Of a DNA stretch of 64,000 nucleotides, positions 33,493-42,518 are shown in pieces. Position numbers and translations under genes: made by a program. Numbering within the stretch: the first letter of the stretch is position 1; each line of letters opens with the position of its first letter. The notes under the pieces were generated by a model that did not search any database, had not been told where the DNA came from, and saw nothing but the letters and a program-made list of their open reading frames with translations. Source of the stretch: Acidiphilium iwatense (GTDB taxonomy: Bacteria; Pseudomonadota; Alphaproteobacteria; Acetobacterales; Acetobacteraceae); contig NZ_JAKGBZ010000005.1 in assembly GCF_021556475.1 (NCBI RefSeq), forward strand, positions 62,001-126,000, given 5' to 3'.

Positions 33493-35367
33493 ATGTCTGA
33501 CCTGGATTCCATTGGCCCTGGCGTGATCGAGGCGGCGTTGACGACGCTGCCCTCCGGTCCGGGCGTGTATCGGATGCTCGATGCGGCCGGGGAAGCTCTC
33601 TATGTCGGTAAGGCGCGCAGCCTGAAAAAGCGGGTGGCCGCTTATACCCAGCCGGCGCGGCTTCCCGAGCGCTTGCGCCGCATGGTCGCCGAGACCGCGA
33701 GTCTCGAGGTGGTCACCACCCACACCGAGCCCGAGGCGCTTCTGCTCGAAGCCAATCTAATCAAGCGGCTGAAGCCGCGATATAATATTCTGCTTCGCGA
33801 CGACAAATCATACCCCTGGCTTCTGCTGACCGAGGATCATCCGTTTCCCCAGATCACCAAGCACCGCGGCGCGCAGACCCGCAAGGGCAGCTATTGGGGT
33901 CCGTTCGCCTCGGCATGGTCGGTCAACCAGACGATCCAGGCTCTACAGCGCGTGTTCCTGTTGCGCACCTGCGCGGATACCGTATTCGCCACCCGGACTC
34001 GCCCCTGCCTGTTGCACCAGATCAAGCGTTGTTCCGCGCCCTGTGTCGGCCGGATTTCGCCCGAGGACTATGCCTCTCTGGTTGGTCAGGCGCGTGCGTT
34101 TCTCTCCGGCCGCTCGGGAACGGTGCAACGCGACCTTGCGGCCGAGATGGAAACTGCCTCCGCCGCACTGGAGTTCGAGCGCGCAGCCGCGATCCGCGAT
34201 CGCATCCGGGGGCTGACCCACATCCAGGGTTCCGATGTGATCAATCCGGGAAGCATCGCGGATGCCGATATCATCGCGATCCATCAGGCGGCAGGCCAGT
34301 CCTGCGTTCAGGTGTTCTTCATTCGCGGTGGACGCAACAACGGCAATCGCAGCTTTTTCCCGGCACAGGCACGCGGGGAGCAGGCCGCCGACGTGCTGGG
34401 TGCGTTCATCAGCCAGTTCTACGATGACAAGACGCCACCCCCGTCGATTTTGTTGAGTCATAGTGTGACTGAATCGTCCCTGATCGGCGAGGCTCTCTCG
34501 TTGAAAGCTGGCCGGAAGGTCGAATTGGCGGTGCCCGCGCGCGGCGAGAAGCATGATGTCGTGCTTCACGCCGAAATCAATGCTCGAGAGGCGCTGGAAC
34601 GGAAACTGGCCGAATCGGCGGGTCAAGCGAAACTGCTGACGGCGACGGCCGAGATATTCGGTCTGGATCAATCTCCCATGCGAATCGAGGTGTACGACAA
34701 CTCCCACATCATGGGGACGAGCGCCTATGGCGTGATGATCGTGGCCGGTCCCGACGGGCTGGCCAAATCGGCCTACCGGAAATTCACGATCAAGGGATCA
34801 CTCACGCCCGGCGACGATTTCGCGATGATGCGCGAAGTGCTAACCCGGCGCTTCTCCCGCGCAATCGCCGAAGACCCTGACCGCAGCGAAGGCACATGGC
34901 CCGATCTGGTGCTGATCGATGGCGGTGCCGGCCAGTTATCGGCGGCGCAGTCGGTGCTCGACGATCTCGGCGTTCAAAATATTCCGCTGGTGGCGATCGC
35001 CAAAGGGCCGGATCGGGATGCCGGGCGAGAATGGTTTCATCTTGCCGGACGTTTGCCCTTCCAGTTGCCGGAGCGCGATCCGGTGCTCTATTTCCTGCAG
35101 CGCCTGCGCGACGAGGCGCATCGCTTCGCGATCGCGACCCATCGATCCGGGCGCAGCAAGAAAATCACCAGAAGCGAACTTGACGAAATTCCGGGGATCG
35201 GTGCCTCCCGCAAGCGTGCCTTGCTCAATCATTTCGGTTCAGTGCGCGGCGTGAAACAAGCCGGATTGCGGGACCTGGAGGCGGTTATCGGTATTAATCG
35301 GGCCGTAGCACGGATGATTTATGCTCATTTCAACCCAGGCACCCACATTGATCAGCCATCCTTATGA
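33493..35367 (+). CDS. uvrC: Excinuclease ABC subunit C
   Basis: Nuclease that makes both cuts in nucleotide excision repair after UvrAB loading. 624 residues from ATG 33493 (GTG at 33490 is also possible; neither has a good ribosome site). Domains in order: GIY-YIG nuclease ([20 protein letters not shown], residues ~22-41), UVR domain around 200-235 ([18 protein letters not shown]), RNase H-like nuclease ([20 protein letters not shown] near 400; [14 protein letters not shown]) and a tandem helix-hairpin-helix ([20 protein letters not shown]). Complete and normal. Confidence 0.96.
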   Translation: MSDLDSIGPGVIEAALTTLPSGPGVYRMLDAAGEALYVGKARSLKKRVAAYTQPARLPERLRRMVAETASLEVVTTHTEPEALLLEANLIKRLKPRYNILLRDDKSYPWLLLTEDHPFPQITKHRGAQTRKGSYWGPFASAWSVNQTIQALQRVFLLRTCADTVFATRTRPCLLHQIKRCSAPCVGRISPEDYASLVGQARAFLSGRSGTVQRDLAAEMETASAALEFERAAAIRDRIRGLTHIQGSDVINPGSIADADIIAIHQAAGQSCVQVFFIRGGRNNGNRSFFPAQARGEQAADVLGAFISQFYDDKTPPPSILLSHSVTESSLIGEALSLKAGRKVELAVPARGEKHDVVLHAEINAREALERKLAESAGQAKLLTATAEIFGLDQSPMRIEVYDNSHIMGTSAYGVMIVAGPDGLAKSAYRKFTIKGSLTPGDDFAMMREVLTRRFSRAIAEDPDRSEGTWPDLVLIDGGAGQLSAAQSVLDDLGVQNIPLVAIAKGPDRDAGREWFHLAGRLPFQLPERDPVLYFLQRLRDEAHRFAIATHRSGRSKKITRSELDEIPGIGASRKRALLNHFGSVRGVKQAGLRDLEAVIGINRAVARMIYAHFNPGTHIDQPSL

Positions 35368-35391
35368 TCGGGAAAATTCATGAGACATGAA

Positions 35392-35407
35392 AATTTCACG
35401 TGACACA
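35392..35407. other. Degenerate parS-like sequence
   Basis: AATTTCACGTGACACA in the uvrC-Hint gap matches 13 of 16 positions of TGTTTCACGTGAAACA, including the full CACGTG core. It might be a weak ParB site or chance; the perfect copy is at 59362-59381. Confidence 0.2.
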
Positions 35408-35477
35408 ACTTAAGATTTAATTAAAATACATCCTCTGGTTGTTGGTTTGCATAACCCAGCCGATTTGAGGAGCCGTC

Positions 35478-37766
35478 ATGTCCAGCACGATCAGTGGAAC
35501 CCTCCGAAACGGGGTGATTCTAGAAGCACCGAGCTACGCCAGTCCGACAACGATCATCGGGACGATCGACGCGTCCGGCGGAAACGCCGTTTCGGCCCTC
35601 TCGGACTGGGATATTGCAATCACCGGCAGCATAACCGCATCGACCGGTGATGGCATTTTTCTCAAGGACGGCGGCTTCATCGATAATTCGGGGGTGATCG
35701 ACGCCGCATCCTCATATGCGGTCTTTGCCGCGGCACAGACGGACAGTCTGATAAACAGCGGTTCGATCTATGGCGGCAGAGCCGGCGTGCTGATGGTGAA
35801 TGCCACGGTCAATCTCGACAACCGTGTCTCGGGCACGATCGATGGCGGGACGCTGGGAGTCAAATTCACCGGGGCCGGTACGGTGAACAGCACGTTGCTC
35901 AATGCGGGACTGATCGAAAGCGCGGCGGGCACGGGCGTCAGGTTGACGGAAGCTTCTGGCGTTAATTCCACGGGAGGCGTCGTCAGCGGAAGTTCCGTCG
36001 GGATTTATGTCGGCGCTCTATCGACCGTCATGAATGCTGGTACTGTTGCCGGCGGCACAGGTATTCTGGTTGGCGGGACGGGAGTCACGGTTGTGGACTC
36101 CGGGACGATTTCCGCATCCGTCGGCAATGCGATTTCATTTGCCTCCAATGCAGCTTCGCCTGCCGCTCCCGATTTTCTCACATTGCTGCCGGGCGCGGTC
36201 CTCATCGGAACCGCGAGCGGCGGCGGCGTCGCCGATGTGGTGTTCTCCGGCACGACACCCGGAACCTTTGCGAATGTCGGTCGAGAATTGACGGGATTTC
36301 CGACGATTTCGATTGCGCCCGGAGCTGAGTGGGCATTTTCCGGGATGTCCACCATGCTCGGCAACGTGACGTTCGAGAATGACGGCACGCTGATTCAAAG
36401 CGCAGGCGATATCCTCACGATCGATTCCACGATCAATGGCACCGGAACGATCGAACTGGACGCAACGACCCTCGCGACCGGCAATACGGTCGGCTCCGGC
36501 GAGGTTTTCGATTTCCTGACCGGATTCTCGATGCTTTTGCTGTCCGGGAGTCATGTTTTTTCCGGCACCATCGTCGGTTTCCAGGCTGGCGATACGATCG
36601 AATTGACCGGCTTCGGGGTTGATGCATCAATTACCGGCACCTTGATCGGCGATGTCATGACTTTGTCGGGCGGGATCGATCCGGCGATGATCACCTTCGC
36701 ATCGAATCCTGGTTCGCTCGATGTCGTGCCGATTCTGGGTGGGGGGGCAACGAAATCCTATGAAATCGTCGCACCCTGTTTTCGGGCCGGCACAAGATTG
36801 TTGACCCCGGACGGGCAGCGTCCGGTGGAGAGTCTGCGGAAGGGCGACCTACTTGTGACCCATGGCGGTGCTGTCCGGCCAATCATCTGGCATGGACAGC
36901 GCCGGATCGATTGTCGCAAACATCCCAGGCCGGAAACGGTCTGGCCGATCCTGATCGAACTCGATGCCTTCGGGCCCGGTTTTCCTTCGCGCGATCTCCA
37001 TCTTTCGCCCGATCACGCGCTCTATTGCGACGGCGCTTTGATTCCGGTGCAATTCCTGATCAACGGAGTCTCGATTCGTCAGATCGCCGTGCCGAACGTA
37101 ACCTATCATCATGTCGAGTTGGCGGATCATGACGTGGTCTGGGCGGAGACGCTGCCGGCCGAGACCTATCTCGATTGCGGCAATCGCCATAACTTCGTCC
37201 GCCAGGGCAAAGCCATCACGCTGTTCCCGGAATTCGAGCAACCCGAATGGGATGTGAAACGGGCTTTTGCGCCCTTGGTAACGCAAGGTCCCACGCTGGC
37301 CATGGTGCGGGCGCGCCTTCACGATCGGCTGGAAGCGCGGGGCTTCAGATGTGTTGCAAGCCAATTCCAGGTTTTTGCCGATCAGCAGCCATTATCGTCA
37401 GCAAACTCAGGGAGCGGCCGACACGTCGTGCGCCTGCCAACGGGCGCTACGAATCTCGTCATCGGTTCGGCTGCGTCCAGCCCGGCGGAAACCGACCCGG
37501 CGGCGCAGGACCGGAGACGCCTCGGCATCGCCATCACTGGTGTTCTCGTCGACGGTCTTCCGGTTCACGAGGCAGATCCGCGCTTCGGTACCGGATTTTA
37601 TCCGCCCGAGCGGTCAGGCCGGCGATGGTTTCGCTGGACTGACGGTTCCGCGTCTTTCGGTGTTAGCGGGGTTCGGGAATTGTCGTTCACGGTTCAGGCC
37701 GCATCGATGATTTGGCAAGCGTCGCCGGATGAGAATCGGAGGCGATCCGTTTCGGGATTGCGTTGA
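35478..37766 (+). CDS. Hint-domain (Hedgehog/intein-like) protein with beta-helix-type repeats
   Basis: 762 residues, ATG 35478 behind GAGGAG. Residues ~1-420 are low-charge and rich in Gly, Ser, Thr, Val and Asn, with repeated G-T-I / N-S-G / I-N-G-T turns, as in beta-helical adhesins or autotransporter passengers; no signal peptide is seen. Residues ~431-570 are a Hint_2 domain: APCFRAGTRLLTPDGQRPVE with Cys434 as the splice-type nucleophile, RDLHLSPDHALY, and VELADHDVVWAETLPAETYL. The last ~190 residues follow the pattern seen behind Hint_2 in related proteins. Self-cleavage or ester/cholesterol-like transfer at Ala433/Cys434 is inference. Its 3' end overlaps the convergent lipoprotein gene by 80 bases. 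Confidence 0.8.
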   Translation: MSSTISGTLRNGVILEAPSYASPTTIIGTIDASGGNAVSALSDWDIAITGSITASTGDGIFLKDGGFIDNSGVIDAASSYAVFAAAQTDSLINSGSIYGGRAGVLMVNATVNLDNRVSGTIDGGTLGVKFTGAGTVNSTLLNAGLIESAAGTGVRLTEASGVNSTGGVVSGSSVGIYVGALSTVMNAGTVAGGTGILVGGTGVTVVDSGTISASVGNAISFASNAASPAAPDFLTLLPGAVLIGTASGGGVADVVFSGTTPGTFANVGRELTGFPTISIAPGAEWAFSGMSTMLGNVTFENDGTLIQSAGDILTIDSTINGTGTIELDATTLATGNTVGSGEVFDFLTGFSMLLLSGSHVFSGTIVGFQAGDTIELTGFGVDASITGTLIGDVMTLSGGIDPAMITFASNPGSLDVVPILGGGATKSYEIVAPCFRAGTRLLTPDGQRPVESLRKGDLLVTHGGAVRPIIWHGQRRIDCRKHPRPETVWPILIELDAFGPGFPSRDLHLSPDHALYCDGALIPVQFLINGVSIRQIAVPNVTYHHVELADHDVVWAETLPAETYLDCGNRHNFVRQGKAITLFPEFEQPEWDVKRAFAPLVTQGPTLAMVRARLHDRLEARGFRCVASQFQVFADQQPLSSANSGSGRHVVRLPTGATNLVIGSAASSPAETDPAAQDRRRLGIAITGVLVDGLPVHEADPRFGTGFYPPERSGRRWFRWTDGSASFGVSGVRELSFTVQAASMIWQASPDENRRRSVSGLR

Positions 37767-38619
37767 CGATCACCTGCTTCAAACCAAGGGCCGCCTGCTG
37801 AGCTGCTGCCATCGCAACGTCGCCCCAATAAGGTGTCATCTGCGATGGCTTCAGATCGTGCAATTGGCTGACCTTGCCAATGAATTCGCCGCTTTGGCCG
37901 CGAACGATCCAGTCGAGTTCGACGATATCGACTCCGCCTCTTTCTTGCGAATGCGTGCTGGGAGACGCCTTGACGGTGCCGTTGACGATGAAATCGGCGT
38001 CATGTTTGTTGGCAACCATAACAATGCCGAGTTGCGGCAGATCGCGCTGAAGATTGATCGCCAGTGCGTGATCGCCATCCCCCGGCGCGCCGCTGACGCC
38101 GGCGAACAGCACGCGCGGCGGCCGGTTCTCGAGCGATAGCGGGTTGCTCTGCTGCACGCTCGCGTTGATCGCGCTGAGTTGCGTGGCGAGTTCCGGCGCG
38201 GCGGATTCGGCGGCGGCCTTCAAAACGGCGGGATCGCCATTGGCCCAGGCCTGCTCCGCCACGGGCGCGCTGGTTGCGTGTCCATAGATTTTGCCGGTGG
38301 GGCCGACGATCGAGAAAGCCGGGACGACCTGGCTTTGAACGATCCTTGCCTGCGCGATCAAACGCCAGTCGGCCTTGCCGGCTGGACGGGCAAGGCTGGG
38401 CACGTCCCGTTTTACCAAGGCTTGCGCGAGGTCGGTTGCATAAAGCCGTGCCGCGTTGTCGCCCAGCAACGCATCGCGCGGCGGCGGAACGATCAGAACC
38501 GGCGGCGGCGGCACCGAGAGCAGAGCTCCTTCCGGGCCGGGCCTGCCGAGAAACGGCTGGGGCAAGGTGCCGCAACCGGCGAGCAGAAGAGGGATGAACA
38601 GGATAACGCGATGTTTCAT
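37687..38619 (-). CDS. Probable lipoprotein of unknown function
   Basis: 310 residues. Lipobox LLLAGC with the lipidated Cys16 predicts a lipoprotein anchored by its N-terminus. The mature part begins with a Pro-rich segment (SVPPPPVLIVPPPRDALLGD). It ends in a domain (VDIVELDWIVRGQSGEFIGK, MTPYWGDVAMAAAQQAALGL) with regular helices and strands that I cannot assign. Last gene of the hldD-lgt-midA-pgeF chain (four-base overlap with pgeF). Its last 26 codons lie on the strand opposite the Hint gene's 3' end, an unusually long tail-to-tail overlap. Confidence 0.7.
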   Translation of the reverse strand: MKHRVILFIPLLLAGCGTLPQPFLGRPGPEGALLSVPPPPVLIVPPPRDALLGDNAARLYATDLAQALVKRDVPSLARPAGKADWRLIAQARIVQSQVVPAFSIVGPTGKIYGHATSAPVAEQAWANGDPAVLKAAAESAAPELATQLSAINASVQQSNPLSLENRPPRVLFAGVSGAPGDGDHALAINLQRDLPQLGIVMVANKHDADFIVNGTVKASPSTHSQERGGVDIVELDWIVRGQSGEFIGKVSQLHDLKPSQMTPYWGDVAMAAAQQAALGLKQVIVNAIPKRIASDSHPATLAKSSMRPEP

Positions 38620-39365
38620 GGAGCTCTCATGATGATCGAGATCTGGAGCCCGCCCGGACCTTCCGCGCGGAGGGTCCGGCGCCGATGGGAGAAGAAACGT
38701 GCCTCATCGGCATAGGTGTCGTGCGGCAGAATACTGGTCTCGACCCTGGCCGCGGCGAGTCGCTCGGCGCAGTAGCCGGGAAGATCGAAAAACCAATGGT
38801 TAGGGCGGCCGGAGACAAAGAATTTTCGATCAGACTTATCCCGTCCGACCACCGCGTCGCGCAAATCCTCGCCGACTTCGTAGCTTGCCTGATGGATGCA
38901 CGGGCCGATGACGGCGGTGATATCGTTGGCGCCCAGGGCGCGCATCGCATCGGCAGTGGCTTCCAGCACGCCGGCAACCGCCCCGCGCCAGCCGGCATGA
39001 GCGGCTCCCACGATATGCGATCTGGCATCCGCGAACAGCACCGGCGCGCAATCGCCCGTGATGATGCCCAGCGCGATGCCCAGCCGGTCCGTCACCATGG
39101 CGTCCGCTTCGACCCCGTCGCCCGATGTCCATGGCGTGCGTGCGGTCACGACGCGGGGGCCGTGAACCTGTTTGAGGCCAAGCAGATTCGAAGGCATGGC
39201 GCCGATCGCCAGGGCGGCGCGGGAGCGGTTTTCAGCCACGTGTGCGGCATCGTCCTGGCCGAAAAGTCCGCAATTCAGGCTGGAATAGACGCCCTGCGAT
39301 ACGCCGCCCTCGCGGGTGAAGAATCCATGCGGCGCGGCAAGCGCGCCTCGGAAATAGGGGGTCAT
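38616..39365 (-). CDS. pgeF: Peptidoglycan-editing / polyphenol oxidase family protein PgeF (YfiH)
   Basis: 249 residues of the DUF152 (multicopper-laccase-named, zinc-binding) family. In E. coli the homologue hydrolyses mis-incorporated L-Ser from UDP-MurNAc; others act on nucleosides. The metal site is seen in VGAAHAGWRGAVAGVLEATA (His) and AVIGPCIHQASYEVG (Cys, His). The N-terminus GFFTREGGVSQGVYSSLNCG is diagnostic. It overlaps midA by four bases and the lipoprotein gene by four bases. lgt-midA-pgeF is a recurring alphaproteobacterial arrangement. Confidence 0.92.
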   Translation of the reverse strand: MTPYFRGALAAPHGFFTREGGVSQGVYSSLNCGLFGQDDAAHVAENRSRAALAIGAMPSNLLGLKQVHGPRVVTARTPWTSGDGVEADAMVTDRLGIALGIITGDCAPVLFADARSHIVGAAHAGWRGAVAGVLEATADAMRALGANDITAVIGPCIHQASYEVGEDLRDAVVGRDKSDRKFFVSGRPNHWFFDLPGYCAERLAAARVETSILPHDTYADEARFFSHRRRTLRAEGPGGLQISIIMRAP

Positions 39366-40336
39366 GCTGAAAAACCAGGTGGAATTCGCATACTGGGGTG
39401 GCGGATCGCGAGCGTCTTGAACAGGCTGCCCATCGCCTCGGCGGAAGTTAGGCGACGGGTCGCCGCGAGGAGCCGCACCGCCATTTCCGGCGATGCGGCG
39501 CGTCCGAGCTGCGCCGTGCGCTCATGAATGCCAAGGGCGGCCAGGAAAGCGCCCTGCGCAATCGGTCCCGACACGGAGCAACCCGCTTCTGTGGCAGCAA
39601 TGGCGAGCCGGGCGAAATCGACATGGGCGGTCAGGTCGGCGGTGCCCGGTTCGGCAAGTGGATCGACCGGAACGCCGGCACGAATCGCCTGCAAGCTTTC
39701 GCCCGGCCCTCCCTGTGCCGATCCGTAATCGACGATCAGCGCAACACCGCCCATCCGCGCGATCCGCGCGGCGAGAGCGGCGACGAATTCTTCGGCAGCT
39801 TCGCCATATTCATGAACCACGCCGCATTCATTGGCAGGAAAGCTGGCATCGGCCGGGACTTCGATGAACCGGCCGTTTTCGATATGGCGCTCGGTCCAGC
39901 CGGTCTCCCGCCGAACGAACTGGCGAATCGGCAGGGCATCGAGGAATTCATTAGCAATCAGAATGATCGGGCCGTCCGGCAGGCCGGACAGATCGGAATG
40001 GATCGTGGCATCGGGCAGGGCGGTCGCCAATTCCCCGATCAGGCGCGGCGATGTCTCGATCAGATGCGGCGACATGGCCTCGGCGAAATCGGGCAGGGCG
40101 CGGCGGATCGCGCGCAGCGCATCCCGCATCAAGGTTCCGCGGCCGGGGCCTGCTTCGGCGAGAACGATCCGCCCCGGCGATCCCATCATCTGCCAGACCA
40201 GCCCCGCCCACAGGCCGAGCAATTCACCGAATATCTGCGATATCTCGGGTGATGTGGCGAAATCGGCGAACGGATCACGCGTTGCGTAATAGGCGGCATT
40301 GGCTCGCGCCATGAAGCGATCCAGCCGTTCGATCAC
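39362..40336 (-). CDS. SAM-dependent methyltransferase, MidA/NDUFAF7 family
   Basis: 324 residues from GTG 40336, chosen because it overlaps the lgt stop (GTGA) and yields the family N-terminus ARANAAYYATRDPFADFATS. The SAM-binding glycine loop is VLAEAGPGRGTLMRDALRA. ILIANEFLDALPIRQFV and ALIVDYGSAQGGPGESLQAI are conserved. The mitochondrial homologue methylates an Arg of the complex I subunit NDUFS2; a similar role for the bacterial enzyme is inference. The longer frame to 40792 runs inside lgt. It is coupled to lgt and pgeF. Confidence 0.9.
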   Translation of the reverse strand: MIERLDRFMARANAAYYATRDPFADFATSPEISQIFGELLGLWAGLVWQMMGSPGRIVLAEAGPGRGTLMRDALRAIRRALPDFAEAMSPHLIETSPRLIGELATALPDATIHSDLSGLPDGPIILIANEFLDALPIRQFVRRETGWTERHIENGRFIEVPADASFPANECGVVHEYGEAAEEFVAALAARIARMGGVALIVDYGSAQGGPGESLQAIRAGVPVDPLAEPGTADLTAHVDFARLAIAATEAGCSVSGPIAQGAFLAALGIHERTAQLGRAASPEMAVRLLAATRRLTSAEAMGSLFKTLAIRHPSMRIPPGFSA

Positions 40337-41160
40337 GCGGCGAGAACGGTCTGACGGCGCGAGACGCGTTTGGCGCGCCAGATCATGACGGCGCCGAGCG
40401 CGATCATGGGAATCGACAATAACTGTCCCATCGTCAGTCCGAACATCAGATAGCCAAGGAACCAGTCGGGCTGGCGGAAACATTCCGCCGTGGTTCGCGC
40501 AATTCCATAGCCGAGCACGAAAATTCCGGCGAGGTAGCCCGGCTGGCTTCTGACCCGCTCGCTCCGCGAAGCGGCGAACAGCACGATGAATAAAACGAGC
40601 CCTTCCAGACTCGCCTCGATCAGCTCCGACGGGTAGCGCGGCACGTCCGAACCGGATTGAGGATAGATCATGCGGAATGGGAACCAGGTGGGTGCCGGCC
40701 GGCCCCACAACTCGCCATTGATGAAATTGGCGATGCGGCCGAGAAACAGGCCGATCGGCACCGGTACGGCGACACGATCGGCGAAGCGCCATGGATCAAG
40801 CCCCTGGCGATGGCAGTAGATTAGAATCGCAACCGCGACGCCGATCATCCCGCCATGGAAACTCATTCCGCCATCCCAGACCGCGTAGGTGCGGTTCAGG
40901 TGATCGAGGAAATACACCGGCTGATAAAACAGGATGTAGCCGAGCCGGCCGCCGAGAACGACCCCGAGCGTCGCCCAGGACAGGAAATCATCCACCTGCT
41001 CATGGGTTGCGACGGCCGGTCTTTCCCGCACCAGGCGGCGCATCAGCCGCCAGCCAAGGACCAGCGCCGTGATATAGGCGAGGGCGTAATAATGAATAGC
41101 GAACGGCCCGAATTTCACCAGGATCGGATCAAAATGCGGCCAAGTATAGACATGATTCAT
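40333..41160 (-). CDS. lgt: Prolipoprotein diacylglyceryl transferase
   Basis: Transfers diacylglyceryl from phosphatidylglycerol to the lipobox Cys of prolipoproteins; first step of lipoprotein maturation in the inner membrane. 275 residues from ATG 41160 (MNHVYTWPHFDPILVKFGPF), overlapping the hldD stop (ATGA). Seven membrane helices. Essential motifs are YALAYITALVLGWRL, GGMSFHGGMIG and the Lgt signature GRIANFINGELWGRP. The window itself encodes two likely substrates (lipoproteins at 37687 and 45378) and a LolA-like carrier. Confidence 0.96.
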   Translation of the reverse strand: MNHVYTWPHFDPILVKFGPFAIHYYALAYITALVLGWRLMRRLVRERPAVATHEQVDDFLSWATLGVVLGGRLGYILFYQPVYFLDHLNRTYAVWDGGMSFHGGMIGVAVAILIYCHRQGLDPWRFADRVAVPVPIGLFLGRIANFINGELWGRPAPTWFPFRMIYPQSGSDVPRYPSELIEASLEGLVLFIVLFAASRSERVRSQPGYLAGIFVLGYGIARTTAECFRQPDWFLGYLMFGLTMGQLLSIPMIALGAVMIWRAKRVSRRQTVLAA

Positions 41161-42137
41161 CGATATGGGTCCGATTGCTTCAGAAATTCCGTGACATAGC
41201 GGGTAACGCCGTCTTCCAGCGTGGTGAAGCGATGTTCGAAGCCGGCGTCGCGCAACCTGTCCATATTCGCCTGGGTGAAAGATTGGTATTGACCGGCGAG
41301 GCGTTCCGGCATCGGCACGAACTCGATCCGCTCGGGCACGCCATTGGCGGCACACACCGCGCGGGCGAGATCGGCATAGCTGCGCGCCGTGCCGGTACCG
41401 AGGTTGAACAGCCCCGAAACGCCCGGATGGTCAAGCAGAAACAGCAGTGCCGCGACCACGTCGTCGACCCAGATGAAATCCCGCGCCTGGGCGCCATCGG
41501 CCAGATCGGGCCGATCGGACCGGAACAGGGTCGCGGGACGGCCAGCGGCGATTTCGTCGTGCTTGACCTTCACGACCGAGATCATCGCGCCCTTGTGATA
41601 TTCGTTCGGGCCATAGACGTTGAAGAACTTGAGGCCCGCCCATTGCGGCGGGCGCGGCCGGCTGGAAGCGCATTCCCCGGCAACCCACAGGTCGAAGGCA
41701 TGTTTCGACCACCCATAGAGGTTCAGAGGGCGCAGCCGGCGCAAGGCGGCGTGGTCGAACGCATCGTCGAAGCCCGCAGAGCCATCGCCGTAAGTCGAGG
41801 CCGACGACGCATAGATCAGCGGCACGTTGTGCACAGCACACCAATGCCAGAGATGCTGGCTCAGCGTCACATTGCTGTGCCAGACCAGATCGCCGTCGGT
41901 TGCGGTGGTTTCGCTGATCGCGCCGAGATGCACGATCGCCTGCAGCGGCGGATCGGACCCGAGATAATCGGCGATGCGATCGGGCCCGATCAGCCGAGCG
42001 GGGGGATGCTTGCGGAGGTTGCGCCACTTCCCTGTTTCGCGCAGGCGATCGGCGATCGTGACCTCCACCATCCGCTCATGCAGCGCCGCATGCAGATTCG
42101 ACCCGATGAAACCGGCTCCGCCCGTGACCAATATCAT
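41157..42137 (-). CDS. hldD: ADP-L-glycero-D-manno-heptose-6-epimerase
   Basis: Epimerises ADP-D-glycero-D-manno-heptose to the L,D form for the LPS inner core; NAD(P)-bound extended short-chain dehydrogenase. 326 residues from ATG 42137 (MILVTGGAGFIGSNL, with the GGAGFIG nucleotide motif). The catalytic Tyr-Lys is in NLYGWSKHAFDLWV, preceded by the Ser of YASSASTYGDG. GLKFFNVYGPNEYHKGAM and the ARDFIWVDDVV segment are HldD-specific. First gene of a five-gene chain with four-base overlaps. The frame beyond 42137 is spurious. Confidence 0.93.
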   Translation of the reverse strand: MILVTGGAGFIGSNLHAALHERMVEVTIADRLRETGKWRNLRKHPPARLIGPDRIADYLGSDPPLQAIVHLGAISETTATDGDLVWHSNVTLSQHLWHWCAVHNVPLIYASSASTYGDGSAGFDDAFDHAALRRLRPLNLYGWSKHAFDLWVAGECASSRPRPPQWAGLKFFNVYGPNEYHKGAMISVVKVKHDEIAAGRPATLFRSDRPDLADGAQARDFIWVDDVVAALLFLLDHPGVSGLFNLGTGTARSYADLARAVCAANGVPERIEFVPMPERLAGQYQSFTQANMDRLRDAGFEHRFTTLEDGVTRYVTEFLKQSDPYR

Positions 42138-42191
42138 GCCGGGGCTTATAGTCAGGGACCGCCGATCCGTCATCACTGGGAGAGATTCATC

Positions 42192-42518
42192 ATGACCGAA
42201 CGACCGAGATTTTTCGACGATCTGGCGGGGGTGGCGGGCGGTGCATTGTCCGCATTCAGCGGTTTGCGCGACGAGATGGCCGCACTGATCCGCGCTCGGA
42301 TCGACGAGGCAATCCGTAAGCTCGATGTCGTGCGCCGCGAGGAATTCGAGGCGATGGCCGAATTGGCCGCCAAGGCGCGGGCCGAGACCGAATTGCTGGC
42401 CGCCCGCGTTGCCGCATTGGAGGCGATGATGGTTCCAGCAGCGCCGCGGGGTGTCGAACCGCTTCCGCCACAATCGAATCCGGCCCCGGAATTACCGCCG
42501 GAGACCGATCACGGTTGA
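42192..42518 (+). CDS. UbiK/BMFP-domain (YqiC-like) accessory protein
   Basis: 108 residues from ATG 42192 (MTERPRFFDDLAGVAGGALS). It has the YqiC/UbiK build: an amphipathic helix, then a coiled coil with the family motif VVRREEFEAMAELAAKARAE, then a Pro-rich acidic tail. In gammaproteobacteria UbiK binds UbiJ and helps aerobic ubiquinone synthesis; BMFP proteins also promote membrane fusion in vitro. The gene is divergent from hldD and its last 10 bases overlap the convergent maf gene. The long open frame to 41175 is antisense to hldD. Confidence 0.85.
   Translation: MTERPRFFDDLAGVAGGALSAFSGLRDEMAALIRARIDEAIRKLDVVRREEFEAMAELAAKARAETELLAARVAALEAMMVPAAPRGVEPLPPQSNPAPELPPETDHG

Noticed and set aside
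35369-35396. uvrC terminator (GGAAAATTCATG-AGA-CATGAAAATTTC)
   Set aside because: Arms are A/T-rich with a one-base bulge and no T-run follows, so stability is too low.
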